Origin: a virus
Strand: one strand, 5' to 3'
DNA length: 25,331 nucleotides
Virus record (IMG/VR): IMGVR_UViG_3300010331_000039
Coordinates: 1 to 25,331 of that record
Under the pieces are notes generated by a model. The model searched no databases and had not been told where the DNA came from. It was given only the letters and a program-made list of their open reading frames with translations. Below are positions 7,527 through 14,331 of this stretch, in pieces (the first letter of the stretch is position 1; the number at the start of each line of letters is the position of its first letter). The position numbers and the translations under genes are program-made.

Positions 7527-7774
7527 TTATACATAGCTTCAATATAAAGTATTTCTCCTTCTGGTTTATTAAGCCATCCATTAGAATAATATTCATATTC
7601 AGTACCATTCCAACCAAAATCATCTATATCAGGTTTAGGTTCAGGCTTAACTTCTACATCTATAATTTCAAGTTCTTTGAATTTACGTAAAGCTTCTTTA
7701 TACGCATTTTCTTTACTTACATCGCTTTCTTGTTCAATAACGATACCTCCGTTAAATCTAAAATAGTATTTCAT
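7505..7774 (-). CDS. DFG/YxxA...W repeat protein, one unit
   Basis: 89 aa. The first 45 residues (KYYFRFNGGIVIEQESDVSK) are a small beta-like segment with a Y-K-E-A-L pattern. A repeat unit follows: PKPDIDDFGWNG, then YSNGW..., then YIEAMYKWIHQN. The unit (P-x3-D-F/Y-G-F/Y/W ... Y-x2-A-x3-W) recurs in the next three genes upstream (7781-8814), seven units in all. Function unknown; aromatic and acidic residues dominate. The 3' end overlaps the PolB start by 22 nt, so the two are translationally coupled, suggesting a link to replication. Confidence 0.75.
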   Translation of the reverse strand: MKYYFRFNGGIVIEQESDVSKENAYKEALRKFKELEIIDVEVKPEPKPDIDDFGWNGTEYEYYSNGWLNKPEGEILYIEAMYKWIHQNN

Positions 7775-7780
7775 ATCTTT

Positions 7781-8044
7781 TTATGTATTATACGTTTTTA
7801 ATAAATTATTAATAGTTTCTGTATCTGGCGTAGTTATATTATATAGCCATTCTCCTATAGCTTTATAATAATCTTTTTTATTATTAAAAGTTGTAGGATC
7901 TGGTTCTGGTATATGTGTATCGGGGCCATATAAATTAACATCCTCCCATAAACCATATAATGTATAGTATCCTTCTATATCCCATTCGTACTTATCACCA
8001 GTTATACCCGGATATCCAAATTCTTCTTTCGTAGGTTCTTTCAT
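7781..8044 (-). CDS. DFG/YxxA...W repeat protein, two units
   Basis: 87 aa. Unit 1 starts at the initiator: MKEPTKEEFGYPG with a later YYTLYGLWEDV. Unit 2: IPEPDPTTFNNKKDYYKAIG, then EWLYN. The start MK-x-P followed by the D/E-F-G-Y block is the same as in 8076-8495 and 8479-8814, which makes these genes clear tandem paralogues. Rich in Tyr, Trp, Asp and Pro; no membrane segment, no catalytic motif. Role unknown. Confidence 0.75.
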   Translation of the reverse strand: MKEPTKEEFGYPGITGDKYEWDIEGYYTLYGLWEDVNLYGPDTHIPEPDPTTFNNKKDYYKAIGEWLYNITTPDTETINNLLKTYNT

Positions 8045-8069
8045 TGTAATATGTATATATTGATAATTT

Positions 8070-8117
8070 AATCTTTTATAAAATATTGTCTGTTAAATCT
8101 TTTATAAAATATTGTCT
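8070..8117. repeat. 26-bp-period tandem duplication at a gene 3' end
   Basis: AATCTTTTATAAAATATTGT plus CT occurs at 8070-8091 and again at 8096-8117. On the minus strand the second copy (read first) encodes RQYFIKDL and the first copy, in another frame, encodes DNIL and the stop. The period of 26 bp is not a multiple of three, so the duplication replaced the original C-terminus of the 8076-8495 protein. Confidence 0.85.
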
Positions 8118-8495
8118 ATAAAATATACGTAAGGCTTCTACATATTCATGTATTTTAATATCTACTTTATCATCAATCTCATATTCATAATCATGTGGAT
8201 CAGGTCTAGGAATACGTTGTTTAGCTTCTAAAGCAACTATATTAGGCTCTCGAAAGGCTCTCCATTTACTTAAAGCTTCAATATAAGCTTTTCGATCAAT
8301 GTCTGCCCAACCTGAATCTTTATATCCATAATCTTTACGATTAGGCCTAATAATAATATCTTTACTTCCTTCAATCACCCAATCAGCAACTGCATTATGA
8401 TATTCTTTAGCTAATTGTTCTTTAGGAAAATAACCACCTGATTCAAATGTAACATCTTCAATAAATCCATAATCTAATCTATTTGGCTTTTTCAT
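8076..8495 (-). CDS. DFG/YxxA...W repeat protein, three units
   Basis: 139 aa, the largest of the four paralogues. Three units are evident: MKKPNRLDYGFIE ... YHNAVADWVIEG; RPNRKDYGYKDSGW ... AYIEALSKWRAF; RPDPHDYEYEIDD ... EYVEALRIFYRQ. Each unit is about 32-42 residues: a Pro-anchored turn with D-Y-G-F/Y and a helix ending in W or Y. The final 13 residues derive from a 26-bp tandem duplication (8070-8117) that shifted the frame. The 5' end overlaps the stop of 8479-8814 by 17 nt. Function unknown; the repeated modular design suggests binding to a partner protein or nucleic acid. Confidence 0.75.
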   Translation of the reverse strand: MKKPNRLDYGFIEDVTFESGGYFPKEQLAKEYHNAVADWVIEGSKDIIIRPNRKDYGYKDSGWADIDRKAYIEALSKWRAFREPNIVALEAKQRIPRPDPHDYEYEIDDKVDIKIHEYVEALRIFYRQYFIKDLTDNIL

Positions 8496-8814
8496 CTTCT
8501 ATATAATTACGTTTAATAATATCAGGTTTAATCCTACCTTCTTGTTGATCAATAACTTCTTTAGTAATAATAGATAATACCCCTAGTAATTCATAAGCAT
8601 TAAATCCATCATTACATCTAATCATAGCAGAACTACCATCTTCATATTTTTCAATACTAAATGTATAAGTCTGTTTAGATTTAAGAACTCTATTTTGTAA
8701 TGAATCCCATGATTTATAAGCTTCTCTATATGCTTCTTGACCACCTAATTCATTCCATTTTTCAGTAGTTAAACCATTGTTAAATCCAAAATCATTTTTA
8801 TCAGGTTGTTTCAT
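8479..8814 (-). CDS. DFG/YxxA...W repeat protein with extra C-terminal domain
   Basis: 111 aa. The N-terminus is one repeat unit: MKQPDKNDFGFNNG ... EAYREAYKSWDSLQ. Residues 45-100 (SKQTYTFSIEKYEDGSSAMI ... AYELLGVLSIITKEVIDQQ) form a different, alpha/beta-looking part without a known motif; the pattern 'S..I.RC.DGFNAYELLGVL' resembles small phage proteins of unknown role that pair a beta hairpin with a helix. The stop is TAG, inside the overlap with 8076-8495. Confidence 0.7.
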   Translation of the reverse strand: MKQPDKNDFGFNNGLTTEKWNELGGQEAYREAYKSWDSLQNRVLKSKQTYTFSIEKYEDGSSAMIRCNDGFNAYELLGVLSIITKEVIDQQEGRIKPDIIKRNYIEDEKAK

Positions 8815-8820
8815 TATATT

Positions 8821-9465
8821 TTATATATGAAATTTATTAATTAAAACTCTATAGAAATCATTAATAACTTTAAAACTTTCATCATATTCTTCATACTTAC
8901 CTGACTTAATAATATAAGAAGGCGAATGAATTAGTATAATAATAGTTTTATTACCAGCTACATGATCTATATTCATTGGTGTTATATACCTATCTATTGC
9001 AATAGGCTTATTAACTACATGTGAAATGTATTCTTTATTATCACCTACAATATGATTGTAAACAGTTAAACCAAGAGTTACAATAATCAATGGTTTATAA
9101 TGTTGTAATTCACGTATAAGATGACCTTTACAGACTTCTATTTCACCATCAGTAGGTTTAGGACTAAGGAATGGTCTACATCGAACTAGTTGTGTAAAAT
9201 AACTATCTTCTAGTAAATTATTCTTATCTATTAAACCTTTAAGAAACATATTAGGTCTACTAACAAATGCAGTCTTACGTTTATCTTCAGTTGTAGTAGG
9301 AGCTTCGGCTATAAAGAATACCGTAATCCCCAAACCTTCACTTCTACAGGGAGTAAATAAGCTACCCATAGCTAGATTACAAGCATCACATCTATTAATG
9401 TTACCAACATGTTTATGATCACCTTTAAGAAATTGAAGTTTGTTCATCTTCTTCATCTTCTTCAT
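8821..9465 (-). CDS. Family-4-like uracil-DNA glycosylase (Fe-S)
   Basis: 214 aa (or 208 if the third ATG at 9447 is used). UDG-superfamily features: four candidate [4Fe-4S] cysteines C26-x2-C29, C96 and C112; motif FFIAEAPTTTED (50-61) in the place of the family GEAPG..ED; RCRPFLSPKPTDGEIEVCKG (95-114); a central strand KPLIIVTLG; and the C-terminal IHSPSY (179-184) equal to the HPS loop. The enzyme would remove uracil from DNA or act as a replication accessory, and crAss-like phages often carry it in this block. The first residues MKKMKKMNK come from a microsatellite-like overlap with 9425-9724, and the start is therefore uncertain. The motif-A Gly-to-Ala change and TTT in place of G may alter activity. 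Confidence 0.8.
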   Translation of the reverse strand: MKKMKKMNKLQFLKGDHKHVGNINRCDACNLAMGSLFTPCRSEGLGITVFFIAEAPTTTEDKRKTAFVSRPNMFLKGLIDKNNLLEDSYFTQLVRCRPFLSPKPTDGEIEVCKGHLIRELQHYKPLIIVTLGLTVYNHIVGDNKEYISHVVNKPIAIDRYITPMNIDHVAGNKTIIILIHSPSYIIKSGKYEEYDESFKVINDFYRVLINKFHI

Positions 9466-9724
9466 CTAGATCATCTAGATCATCAATAGCATCCCGATCT
9501 AATGTACCATCTAATGATAATATACTTTGTGCTATAAGTTCATTAATAGTTCTACCAAACCATCCTTGTAGACTAAATCCAATACGAGTACCACAAAGAT
9601 AAGACCATGCTCTAAATTGATCTTCTGTAGAAACACCTTCCCCTTCACAAAAACCTTCAGCATAAGCCGCAGCTAAATAATGTGTAATAACTGAACCATC
9701 TTTAAATGTAGTTTCATATGCCAT
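9425..9724 (-). CDS. Conserved phage small protein with 'LQGWFGRT' motif and acidic tail
   Basis: 99 aa. The core AWSYLCGTRIGFSLQGWFGR followed by TINELIAQSIL matches a pattern seen in many phage hypothetical proteins ('AW.YL..TG....LQGW.GR....LI..G.I'); its function is unknown. Residues 80-96 are nearly all Asp/Glu (DDLDDLDEEDEEDEQ), encoded by a 9-bp microsatellite that also encodes the Met/Lys-rich start of the UDG in another frame (41-nt overlap). Confidence 0.7.
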   Translation of the reverse strand: MAYETTFKDGSVITHYLAAAYAEGFCEGEGVSTEDQFRAWSYLCGTRIGFSLQGWFGRTINELIAQSILSLDGTLDRDAIDDLDDLDEEDEEDEQTSIS

Positions 9725-9727
9725 ATC

Positions 9728-11146
9728 TTAATATTTTAAAAGTACTTTATTAGTAGCTCTACTTAAAGCTACATAAATAAGTTTATTACGAAGTATAGGA
9801 TCATTATTCATAGACCATCCACTAGCAGTCATAGGTTTAACTATATCTACTAGATCAACTACTATATTACCAAAGGTTGAACCTTGTAGTTTATGAGTAG
9901 TAAGATTATATCCATGATCAATATCCTTTTTAACAGTTTTATGACCATTAGCTTCATTAAGTTTAAATGAAACCATAGTAAGAAGTTTATTCTTAAGATT
10001 ATAATAGTTTCTCCAAGCATTAGTTTTTTTATGTACATATGCTTGTGCATGTAGATAATTAAGAACTTTATAATACTTAGCAAATCCTACTTTATCTGTA
10101 TGATCTACAATAAGAAATGGAGTAGTAATACGTCCATCAAATACAGATTGTAAATTAACACAAAATGTTTTAATACCAAATTCATCTACATAATCAACAA
10201 TATTCTTAATGATATAATCTTCACTATTAATAATAGTAGGATTGTTAAAATCATCAAGTATAGTATTATATGATGTTATGATATCATGTATACTAAGAAT
10301 ATTTTTAGGATTCTCAAGTAATGAATTACGTATAATAGTATTCCATTTAGTAACACAATCATTAGTAAACGCTGTACCTCTAACCCAATCTATATCAGCA
10401 ATAAATTGAGGACTATCAAACAGTTCAAGACTACGTTCTTTAAACTTAACTTCATTCATAAGTTCATAACCTTGTGTTTCATTTATATTAATACGATGTT
10501 TGATAATATGTTGTAAGAATGTACTTTTCTTATTAGTAATATCATATCGTAATAAACTAAATAGTTCTAGTAAAGGATTACCTTCTTCTTGTCTAACGAT
10601 TTCAGTCAATGTGTAGCCATTTTGCACCTTTGCAAACGTATCACTTATCACCTCGTTCACCGGTGGGAGCTGCATGTCATCTCCGAGATAGAGTATCTTG
10701 GTATTGAACTCCTTCGCTCTGTCATGGTTCATCTTAAATAGCCCTTTTGGTATCATTGAACATTCATCTATAATAACAAGTGAATAGTTTTGCATATAAG
10801 CATGACCACTAGGATCAAATGATACATTGTCAATACTAAATGTAGCTAAATCAGTATTAGGTCTAAGACCATGTAATGATTGTAAAGTCTTACCCTTATG
10901 TCCTACCTGATTCTCAATAACTCTTAGAGCTTTATGAGTTGGAGCAGTAACACAAAATGATCTATCTACAATATTCTTAATAAAGTATTTAATAATATAC
11001 GTCTTACCAGTACCCGCAAAACCTTTTAATACAAATTCTAAACTGTTAGGATTATGATACCAATCATATAGTGCATTAAGAGCTTGTATTTGTTGAGGAT
11101 AAAAGCCTTTAGCATTAATAGTTTGTTTGGGTATATTAAGTGCCAT
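9728..11146 (-). CDS. SF1 DNA helicase (Dda/RecD-like)
   Basis: 472 aa, similar in size to T4 Dda (439 aa). Motif I GFAGTGKT (42-49), motif Ia TAPTHKALR (68-76), motif II IIDECSM (125-131), motif III LYLGDDMQLPPV (152-163), motif IV-like LTEIVRQ, motif V THKLQGSTFGNIVVD near residue 420, motif VI YVALSRATNKV near the C-terminus. It would unwind DNA 5'-3' at the fork or in repair. Oddity: residues about 138-178, holding motif III (nucleotides about 10600-10735), are encoded by DNA of roughly 45% GC with G/C-ending codons while the flanks are near 20-30%, suggesting replacement by recombination with a different relative. Downstream neighbours are the acidic-tail protein and UDG. Confidence 0.9.
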   Translation of the reverse strand: MALNIPKQTINAKGFYPQQIQALNALYDWYHNPNSLEFVLKGFAGTGKTYIIKYFIKNIVDRSFCVTAPTHKALRVIENQVGHKGKTLQSLHGLRPNTDLATFSIDNVSFDPSGHAYMQNYSLVIIDECSMIPKGLFKMNHDRAKEFNTKILYLGDDMQLPPVNEVISDTFAKVQNGYTLTEIVRQEEGNPLLELFSLLRYDITNKKSTFLQHIIKHRININETQGYELMNEVKFKERSLELFDSPQFIADIDWVRGTAFTNDCVTKWNTIIRNSLLENPKNILSIHDIITSYNTILDDFNNPTIINSEDYIIKNIVDYVDEFGIKTFCVNLQSVFDGRITTPFLIVDHTDKVGFAKYYKVLNYLHAQAYVHKKTNAWRNYYNLKNKLLTMVSFKLNEANGHKTVKKDIDHGYNLTTHKLQGSTFGNIVVDLVDIVKPMTASGWSMNNDPILRNKLIYVALSRATNKVLLKY

Positions 11147-11467
11147 TTAAAAAGGTTTATTTATATATTTAATAGCATCACATATAGCATCCATATAAGT
11201 ATCAGTGATATTAACATTAACATTGTCTTTATCTACAACAAATTTAACATTATCACCAATCTTAACAAATACTATATATAGTTTTTCATTTACAAATATA
11301 GTAGTTTTATATCTACTATATAGGAAATCTAGTAAGTAACCAATTTGCCATTCCAACTTGAACTTTAAAAGAAAGTCTTTCATATCAACTTGTTTCTTTG
11401 CCATATGTTGTTGTAACTCCTTGTTTACCATACTAGATTCACGTAGTGTATCAATCAGTTTTGACAT
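11147..11467 (-). CDS. Hypothetical protein
   Basis: 106 aa, unrecognised. The N-terminal 35 residues are helical and charged (LRESSMVNKELQQHMAKKQV); the rest alternates strands (KTTIFVNEKLYIVFVKIGDN, VKFVVDKDNVNVNITD). No cysteine or catalytic motif. It ends 1 nt before the SF1 helicase start and overlaps 11451-11774 by 17 nt, so it belongs to the same operon and could be a helicase partner. Confidence 0.7.
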   Translation of the reverse strand: MSKLIDTLRESSMVNKELQQHMAKKQVDMKDFLLKFKLEWQIGYLLDFLYSRYKTTIFVNEKLYIVFVKIGDNVKFVVDKDNVNVNITDTYMDAICDAIKYINKPF

Positions 11468-11774
11468 CTTTTAAATCTTCTAATAGACGTTCCATAAATG
11501 TTTCTTCACCATCATCACCAGATAGAAACCAATCAATACGTGTAGCATATATTTCAGCTATTTTAAATATAGCAATAGCTTCTCTAAAACGTTTTTGAAT
11601 ATCTTCTGAATATGTAGGATATTGCAAATCTTGTGGATAAGCTTTATAATAATCATCGCTACCCCATAAAGATTCAATATCTTTATCTCTACCTTGTTTA
11701 GCAAGTTCACGTTCTACTTCATCAGCAAATTCTCTGAATACATATTGTTTATAATCGAAGTGTCCACCACTCAT
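11451..11774 (-). CDS. 'MSGGHFDY' conserved protein of unknown function
   Basis: 107 aa. It begins MSGGHFDYKQYVFREFADEV and continues to a C-terminal helix RIDWFLSGDDGEETFMERLL. The opening 'MSGGHFDY' and the closing 'IDW..SGDDGEE.F..RL..EL' are highly characteristic of a widespread phage and bacterial family with no assigned role. The start is fixed by that conserved N-terminus. It is the first gene after the structured intergenic segment 11821-11890. Confidence 0.8.
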   Translation of the reverse strand: MSGGHFDYKQYVFREFADEVERELAKQGRDKDIESLWGSDDYYKAYPQDLQYPTYSEDIQKRFREAIAIFKIAEIYATRIDWFLSGDDGEETFMERLLEDLKDVKTD

Positions 11775-11820
11775 AGCATATGTTTTTAATGATTAATAAT
11801 TATTAATTGAACTAGTTATC

Positions 11821-11890
11821 AACTTTTGATTTATTCTTTAAATTACAGGTATCGTTGCCGTACACGATTAACGAATTTCGATCAAAAGTC
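11821..11890 (-). ncRNA. Candidate structured RNA / leader in an intergenic gap
   Basis: On the minus strand GACUUUUGAU (11890-11881) pairs with AUCAAAAGUU (11830-11821), 10 bp with one G-U. Inside it AAAUU (11878-11874) pairs with AAUUU (11844-11840), and AUCGU/ACGAU (11867-11863 with 11855-11851) closes an 8-base loop. The three nested helices lie between two genes. GC content of the inner part is above the surroundings. It could be a 5' leader of the 11451-11774 gene, a processed end, or a small RNA. The same stretch is also open in the frame of 11890-12282 after its TAG stop (about 25 codons), so readthrough is the competing explanation. Confidence 0.35.
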
Positions 11891-12282
11891 TATAACTTAT
11901 CAGATTTACGTGATTTAGTCAAATACGCATCAAGTTCACCTATATTAGTAATATTTTGACGTTTCCAATCAATAACAAAATAAGGTTTAACTCTATCATC
12001 AAATAGAATATTACCATGTAGTGTCATACCATGTCTAATAGGAGCCCAATATTTGTTACTAATCTCTCGTCTTGTACCAACTCTAGAATGTCGTTGAGGT
12101 GTCCACATAGGATGCTGATCATTATCTGGCAAACTATATATTACATCTACTTCTTGTAGATCTGTTTCTCTTATATTAATAGGAAACAGTTTACCTTTCT
12201 TAGTAAACCATTTCCCAGTAATATATAAAGCTTTCCATTCAGGTTCTTTACCTGTTGCACGATGTTTAGCAAATACTAGCAT
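11890..12282 (-). CDS. Hypothetical protein
   Basis: 130 aa, unrecognised. Basic and rich in aromatic residues: WKALYITGKWFTKKGKLF, then WTPQRHSRVGTRREISNKYW and FVIDWKRQNI. The pattern of repeated Trp and Arg hints at a nucleic-acid-binding or small beta-barrel protein, but there is no named motif. The stop is TAG with an open frame of about 25 codons beyond it. The 5' end overlaps the stop of 12282-12848 by one base. Confidence 0.7.
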   Translation of the reverse strand: MLVFAKHRATGKEPEWKALYITGKWFTKKGKLFPINIRETDLQEVDVIYSLPDNDQHPMWTPQRHSRVGTRREISNKYWAPIRHGMTLHGNILFDDRVKPYFVIDWKRQNITNIGELDAYLTKSRKSDKL

Positions 12283-12848
12283 TATCTTAAACAGTGTTTA
12301 CATTGTATTTGAAAGAAACTACGTGTATTCTCACCTTCAATAATAGTGAAATCTTCACGTTTACATTTAATAATACTATTACCATTTTTAAGTTGATAAT
12401 AATAATCTTTGTAATTAACTAATTCACAATTACGACTAGGATAATCATATAGATGATACTTATCAATATGACGTATATTAGTTAATCTAACAGTAGAACC
12501 CATTTCAACTGAAATAGTCTTATGAAGTATAGTACCTGTTAAATCAATACGTTCCCCATCTAGGTAAGCTTGCAATCCATTATCATATCCTGGATAAGAA
12601 TCTAATAGAATATCAATAACTTTATCGTAATCTCTATTAAATATAGAGTATGGTGTACTACCAGATACAATAGCTAAAAGTTTAACTACAGCACCTTCTA
12701 ATTCAGATTCAAGACAATCTGTTTTATCTGGAAAGAATATATATCCATTATCAACTGAATCAACTATCTTAAATGTATCATTTATCTTAACCAAGAAACC
12801 TTCTTTAATCTTAGTCTTAACTAGAGCATGATGTAAAAATGCTTTCAT
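12282..12848 (-). CDS. Hypothetical protein
   Basis: 188 aa, unrecognised. Beta-rich N-terminal part (EGFLVKINDTFKIVDSVDNG), a central helix region (YDKVIDILLDSYPGYDNGL), and a C-terminus with CKHC (residues 184-187) that, together with earlier Cys residues, might bind a metal. It is coupled to the 12845-13105 gene by an ATGA-type overlap of 4 nt. Confidence 0.7.
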   Translation of the reverse strand: MKAFLHHALVKTKIKEGFLVKINDTFKIVDSVDNGYIFFPDKTDCLESELEGAVVKLLAIVSGSTPYSIFNRDYDKVIDILLDSYPGYDNGLQAYLDGERIDLTGTILHKTISVEMGSTVRLTNIRHIDKYHLYDYPSRNCELVNYKDYYYQLKNGNSIIKCKREDFTIIEGENTRSFFQIQCKHCLR

Positions 12849-13105
12849 ACATTAATTAATTTAAGTAACTCATCTTTAGTAACACGCCAATAACCAAGTA
12901 CTGGACGTCCAAGATCTGCTATAATATAATCTTTTACAATAGCCCATCTATGTTCACCTCTATCAAATGTATATAATATAACTCCTATTATTATATGATA
13001 CTCACTATAGCCAGCAACATAACCTTTAAAATTATGTCCGAAATCAGGTATATCCTTATTGGTTAATATTTCTTTACCTCTATGTTCTTTATATAATTCT
13101 TTCAT
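12845..13105 (-). CDS. Hypothetical small protein
   Basis: 86 aa, unrecognised. A central strand-rich part (FKGYVAGYSEYHIIIGVILY) with a later EHRWAIVKDYIIADL and a C-terminal helix suggests an SH3-like fold, as in its neighbour 13105-13437. It shares one base with that gene's stop and overlaps 12282-12848 by 4 nt. No motif gives a function. Confidence 0.65.
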   Translation of the reverse strand: MKELYKEHRGKEILTNKDIPDFGHNFKGYVAGYSEYHIIIGVILYTFDRGEHRWAIVKDYIIADLGRPVLGYWRVTKDELLKLINV

Positions 13106-13437
13106 TAGCTTATTTCTATTTTAATTATACGACAATCTTTATTAATAACTTTAATTAGTAAATGTTTAATGACTTCATACAAATCTGCTGTACGATCAGT
13201 AATATCAAACAATTTAGTATTACGCTTTACAAACAGTTGTTGTACTTGTTCATCATAACCATTAGTGTTATAAGTAACTTTAAACAAACAACCATCTTTA
13301 CTAGGTATAAGTTGATCTAATGAAATCCAATGAAGTGCTTCACCAATCTTAACTTGTGCAGCCATTGTAGATATATCAACTTCTATAATCTTACCATATC
13401 TACCTTTAGATGTTATAATCCAATCTCCAGCAATCAT
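13105..13437 (-). CDS. Small protein with KOW/SH3-like N-terminus
   Basis: 110 aa. Residues 4-45 (GDWIITSKGRYGKIIEVDIS, then QVKIGEALHWISLDQLIPS) follow the 'GD.V..kG..G.V..I......V.......W......L' layout of small KOW/SH3-like barrels. The second half (FVKRNTKLFDITDRTADLYE) is helical. It overlaps 13434-13817 by ATGA. Role unknown; a regulator or translation-associated factor is possible. Confidence 0.6.
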   Translation of the reverse strand: MIAGDWIITSKGRYGKIIEVDISTMAAQVKIGEALHWISLDQLIPSKDGCLFKVTYNTNGYDEQVQQLFVKRNTKLFDITDRTADLYEVIKHLLIKVINKDCRIIKIEIS

Positions 13438-13817
13438 ATCAATAACATTAAGTCTGTTTCACTAAATACTTCATCTTTAAAACTACTTAACTTACAGTAT
13501 TCAATAGTATCTTTATTCTCTGTAAGATATTCTAGAAATGCTTCATACATTTCATATTGAGGTATTGATATAATAGATTCACCATCAGCATCAAGATATT
13601 TTAATGTAGCACAACCAATAGGCTGTTTAGCATCCATCTTAACAATGATCGCTTTATCATTATCATCTAATCCACCATAACCTTTATATACTGCATAACC
13701 ACATTTAATACATTGTTTATGTATTGTTACAGGCATATCAGTAACTATTAAAGATTGCTCTTTACAATTAGGACATTTATCTATCCTAATTCCACTATTG
13801 TACTCTTTTACTTTCAT
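13434..13817 (-). CDS. Zinc-ribbon protein of unknown function
   Basis: 127 aa. A zinc ribbon is visible at residues 15-39: C-P-N-C (KCPNCKEQSLIV) and then C-I-K-C (KQCIKCGYAVYKGYGG). The remainder is alpha/beta with no further motif. It is the first gene after a 284-bp gap (13818-14100) that has folding potential and a possible small ORF. The CPNC/CIKC pair makes DNA, RNA or protein binding likely. It heads a group of four overlapping genes (11890-13817). Confidence 0.7.
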   Translation of the reverse strand: MKVKEYNSGIRIDKCPNCKEQSLIVTDMPVTIHKQCIKCGYAVYKGYGGLDDNDKAIIVKMDAKQPIGCATLKYLDADGESIISIPQYEMYEAFLEYLTENKDTIEYCKLSSFKDEVFSETDLMLLI

Positions 13818-13873
13818 CTCATAAGTGTATTATTAATTAGTTATAACTACATATTCACAAACATTTAAACCTA

Positions 13874-13987
13874 TTAAATTTCAAGGTACATTACGCTGTT
13901 TGCCAACCTTACCATTGTCATGATAAGGTATTTGTTAATCAATAGATTTAGTACATATTGTCTTAATGCTTTACTAAAACATTTCAT
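13874..13987 (-). CDS. Possible 37-codon small ORF in the 13818-14100 gap
   Basis: Starts ATG AAA TGT and reads MKCFSKALRQYVLNLLINKY followed by LIMTMVRLANSVMYLEI. The first half uses normal phage codons; the second half uses rare ones (AGG, AGC, GTA-ATG-TAC) and overlaps the hairpins at 13883-13928, so it may not be translated throughout. The rest of the gap shows no better ORF. Confidence 0.25.
   Translation of the reverse strand: MKCFSKALRQYVLNLLINKYLIMTMVRLANSVMYLEI
13883..13928 (-). promoter_or_regulatory. Candidate switching leader: two mutually exclusive hairpins
   Basis: On the minus strand CCUUA (13928-13924) can pair with UAAGG (13911-13907), extended by AUG/CAU to an 8-bp stem with a 4-base loop. 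The segment AAGGU (13910-13906) can instead pair with ACCUU (13887-13883). The two helices share the middle strand and so exclude each other, the layout of an attenuator or riboswitch. It lies 66 nt upstream of the zinc-ribbon gene start. There is no U-run, so a translational mechanism would be needed. Weak but specific. Confidence 0.3.
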
Positions 13988-14100
13988 TAGTAATAAGCAG
14001 ATAGTAAGATTCTAACCACGCTATTATCTATCATTAATAGTACGACTTCGGTTGCGAAAGCTGAATTTATAAACTGATTCTCAGCATCTATATGATTACA

Positions 14101-14331
14101 TTATTTATTACTAAAAGATATAATTTCAAAATCTTCTATATAATGTTCTTTTAAATATAGCAAGTCATTACCTACACAATAGCTATATTTATAACCTAAT
14201 GTATCATAACAACGTGCTCCATTTAAAGTATCTTGACATAGAAATACTCTATCACCTTCTACATAGATTCTACCTTTAATAGAAACATTATTGTATGTCG
14301 CAATAAAGTATTTCATATGACCGTTTAGCAT
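14101..14331 (-). CDS. Conserved phage small protein
   Basis: 76 aa as the longest frame; the start is more likely the second ATG at 14316 (MKYFIATYNNVSIKGRIYVE), giving 71 aa. The core GDRVFLCQDTLNGARCYDTL then GYKYSYCVG is typical of a small phage family: a beta-barrel with 'GD.V.LCQ..LNGA.C..KLGYKYS'. Function unknown. The first ATG overlaps the 14325-14570 stop by 7 nt. Confidence 0.7.
   Translation of the reverse strand: MLNGHMKYFIATYNNVSIKGRIYVEGDRVFLCQDTLNGARCYDTLGYKYSYCVGNDLLYLKEHYIEDFEIISFSNK

Noticed and set aside
9862-10083. Minus-strand ORF in another frame of the SF1 helicase.
   Set aside because: It lies wholly inside motif-bearing helicase coding sequence and its product is an Ile/Leu/Met/Lys shadow.
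729-12282. Amber (TAG) reassignment to Gln, known in some crAss-like phages.
   Set aside because: TAG ends several genes sensibly (729-1073, 8479-8814, 18129-18356, 19270-19761, 20897-21316), often inside overlaps or with another stop close by, and no long gene contains in-frame TAG. TAA and TGA are also used as normal stops. Only 11890-12282 has an open frame after TAG.
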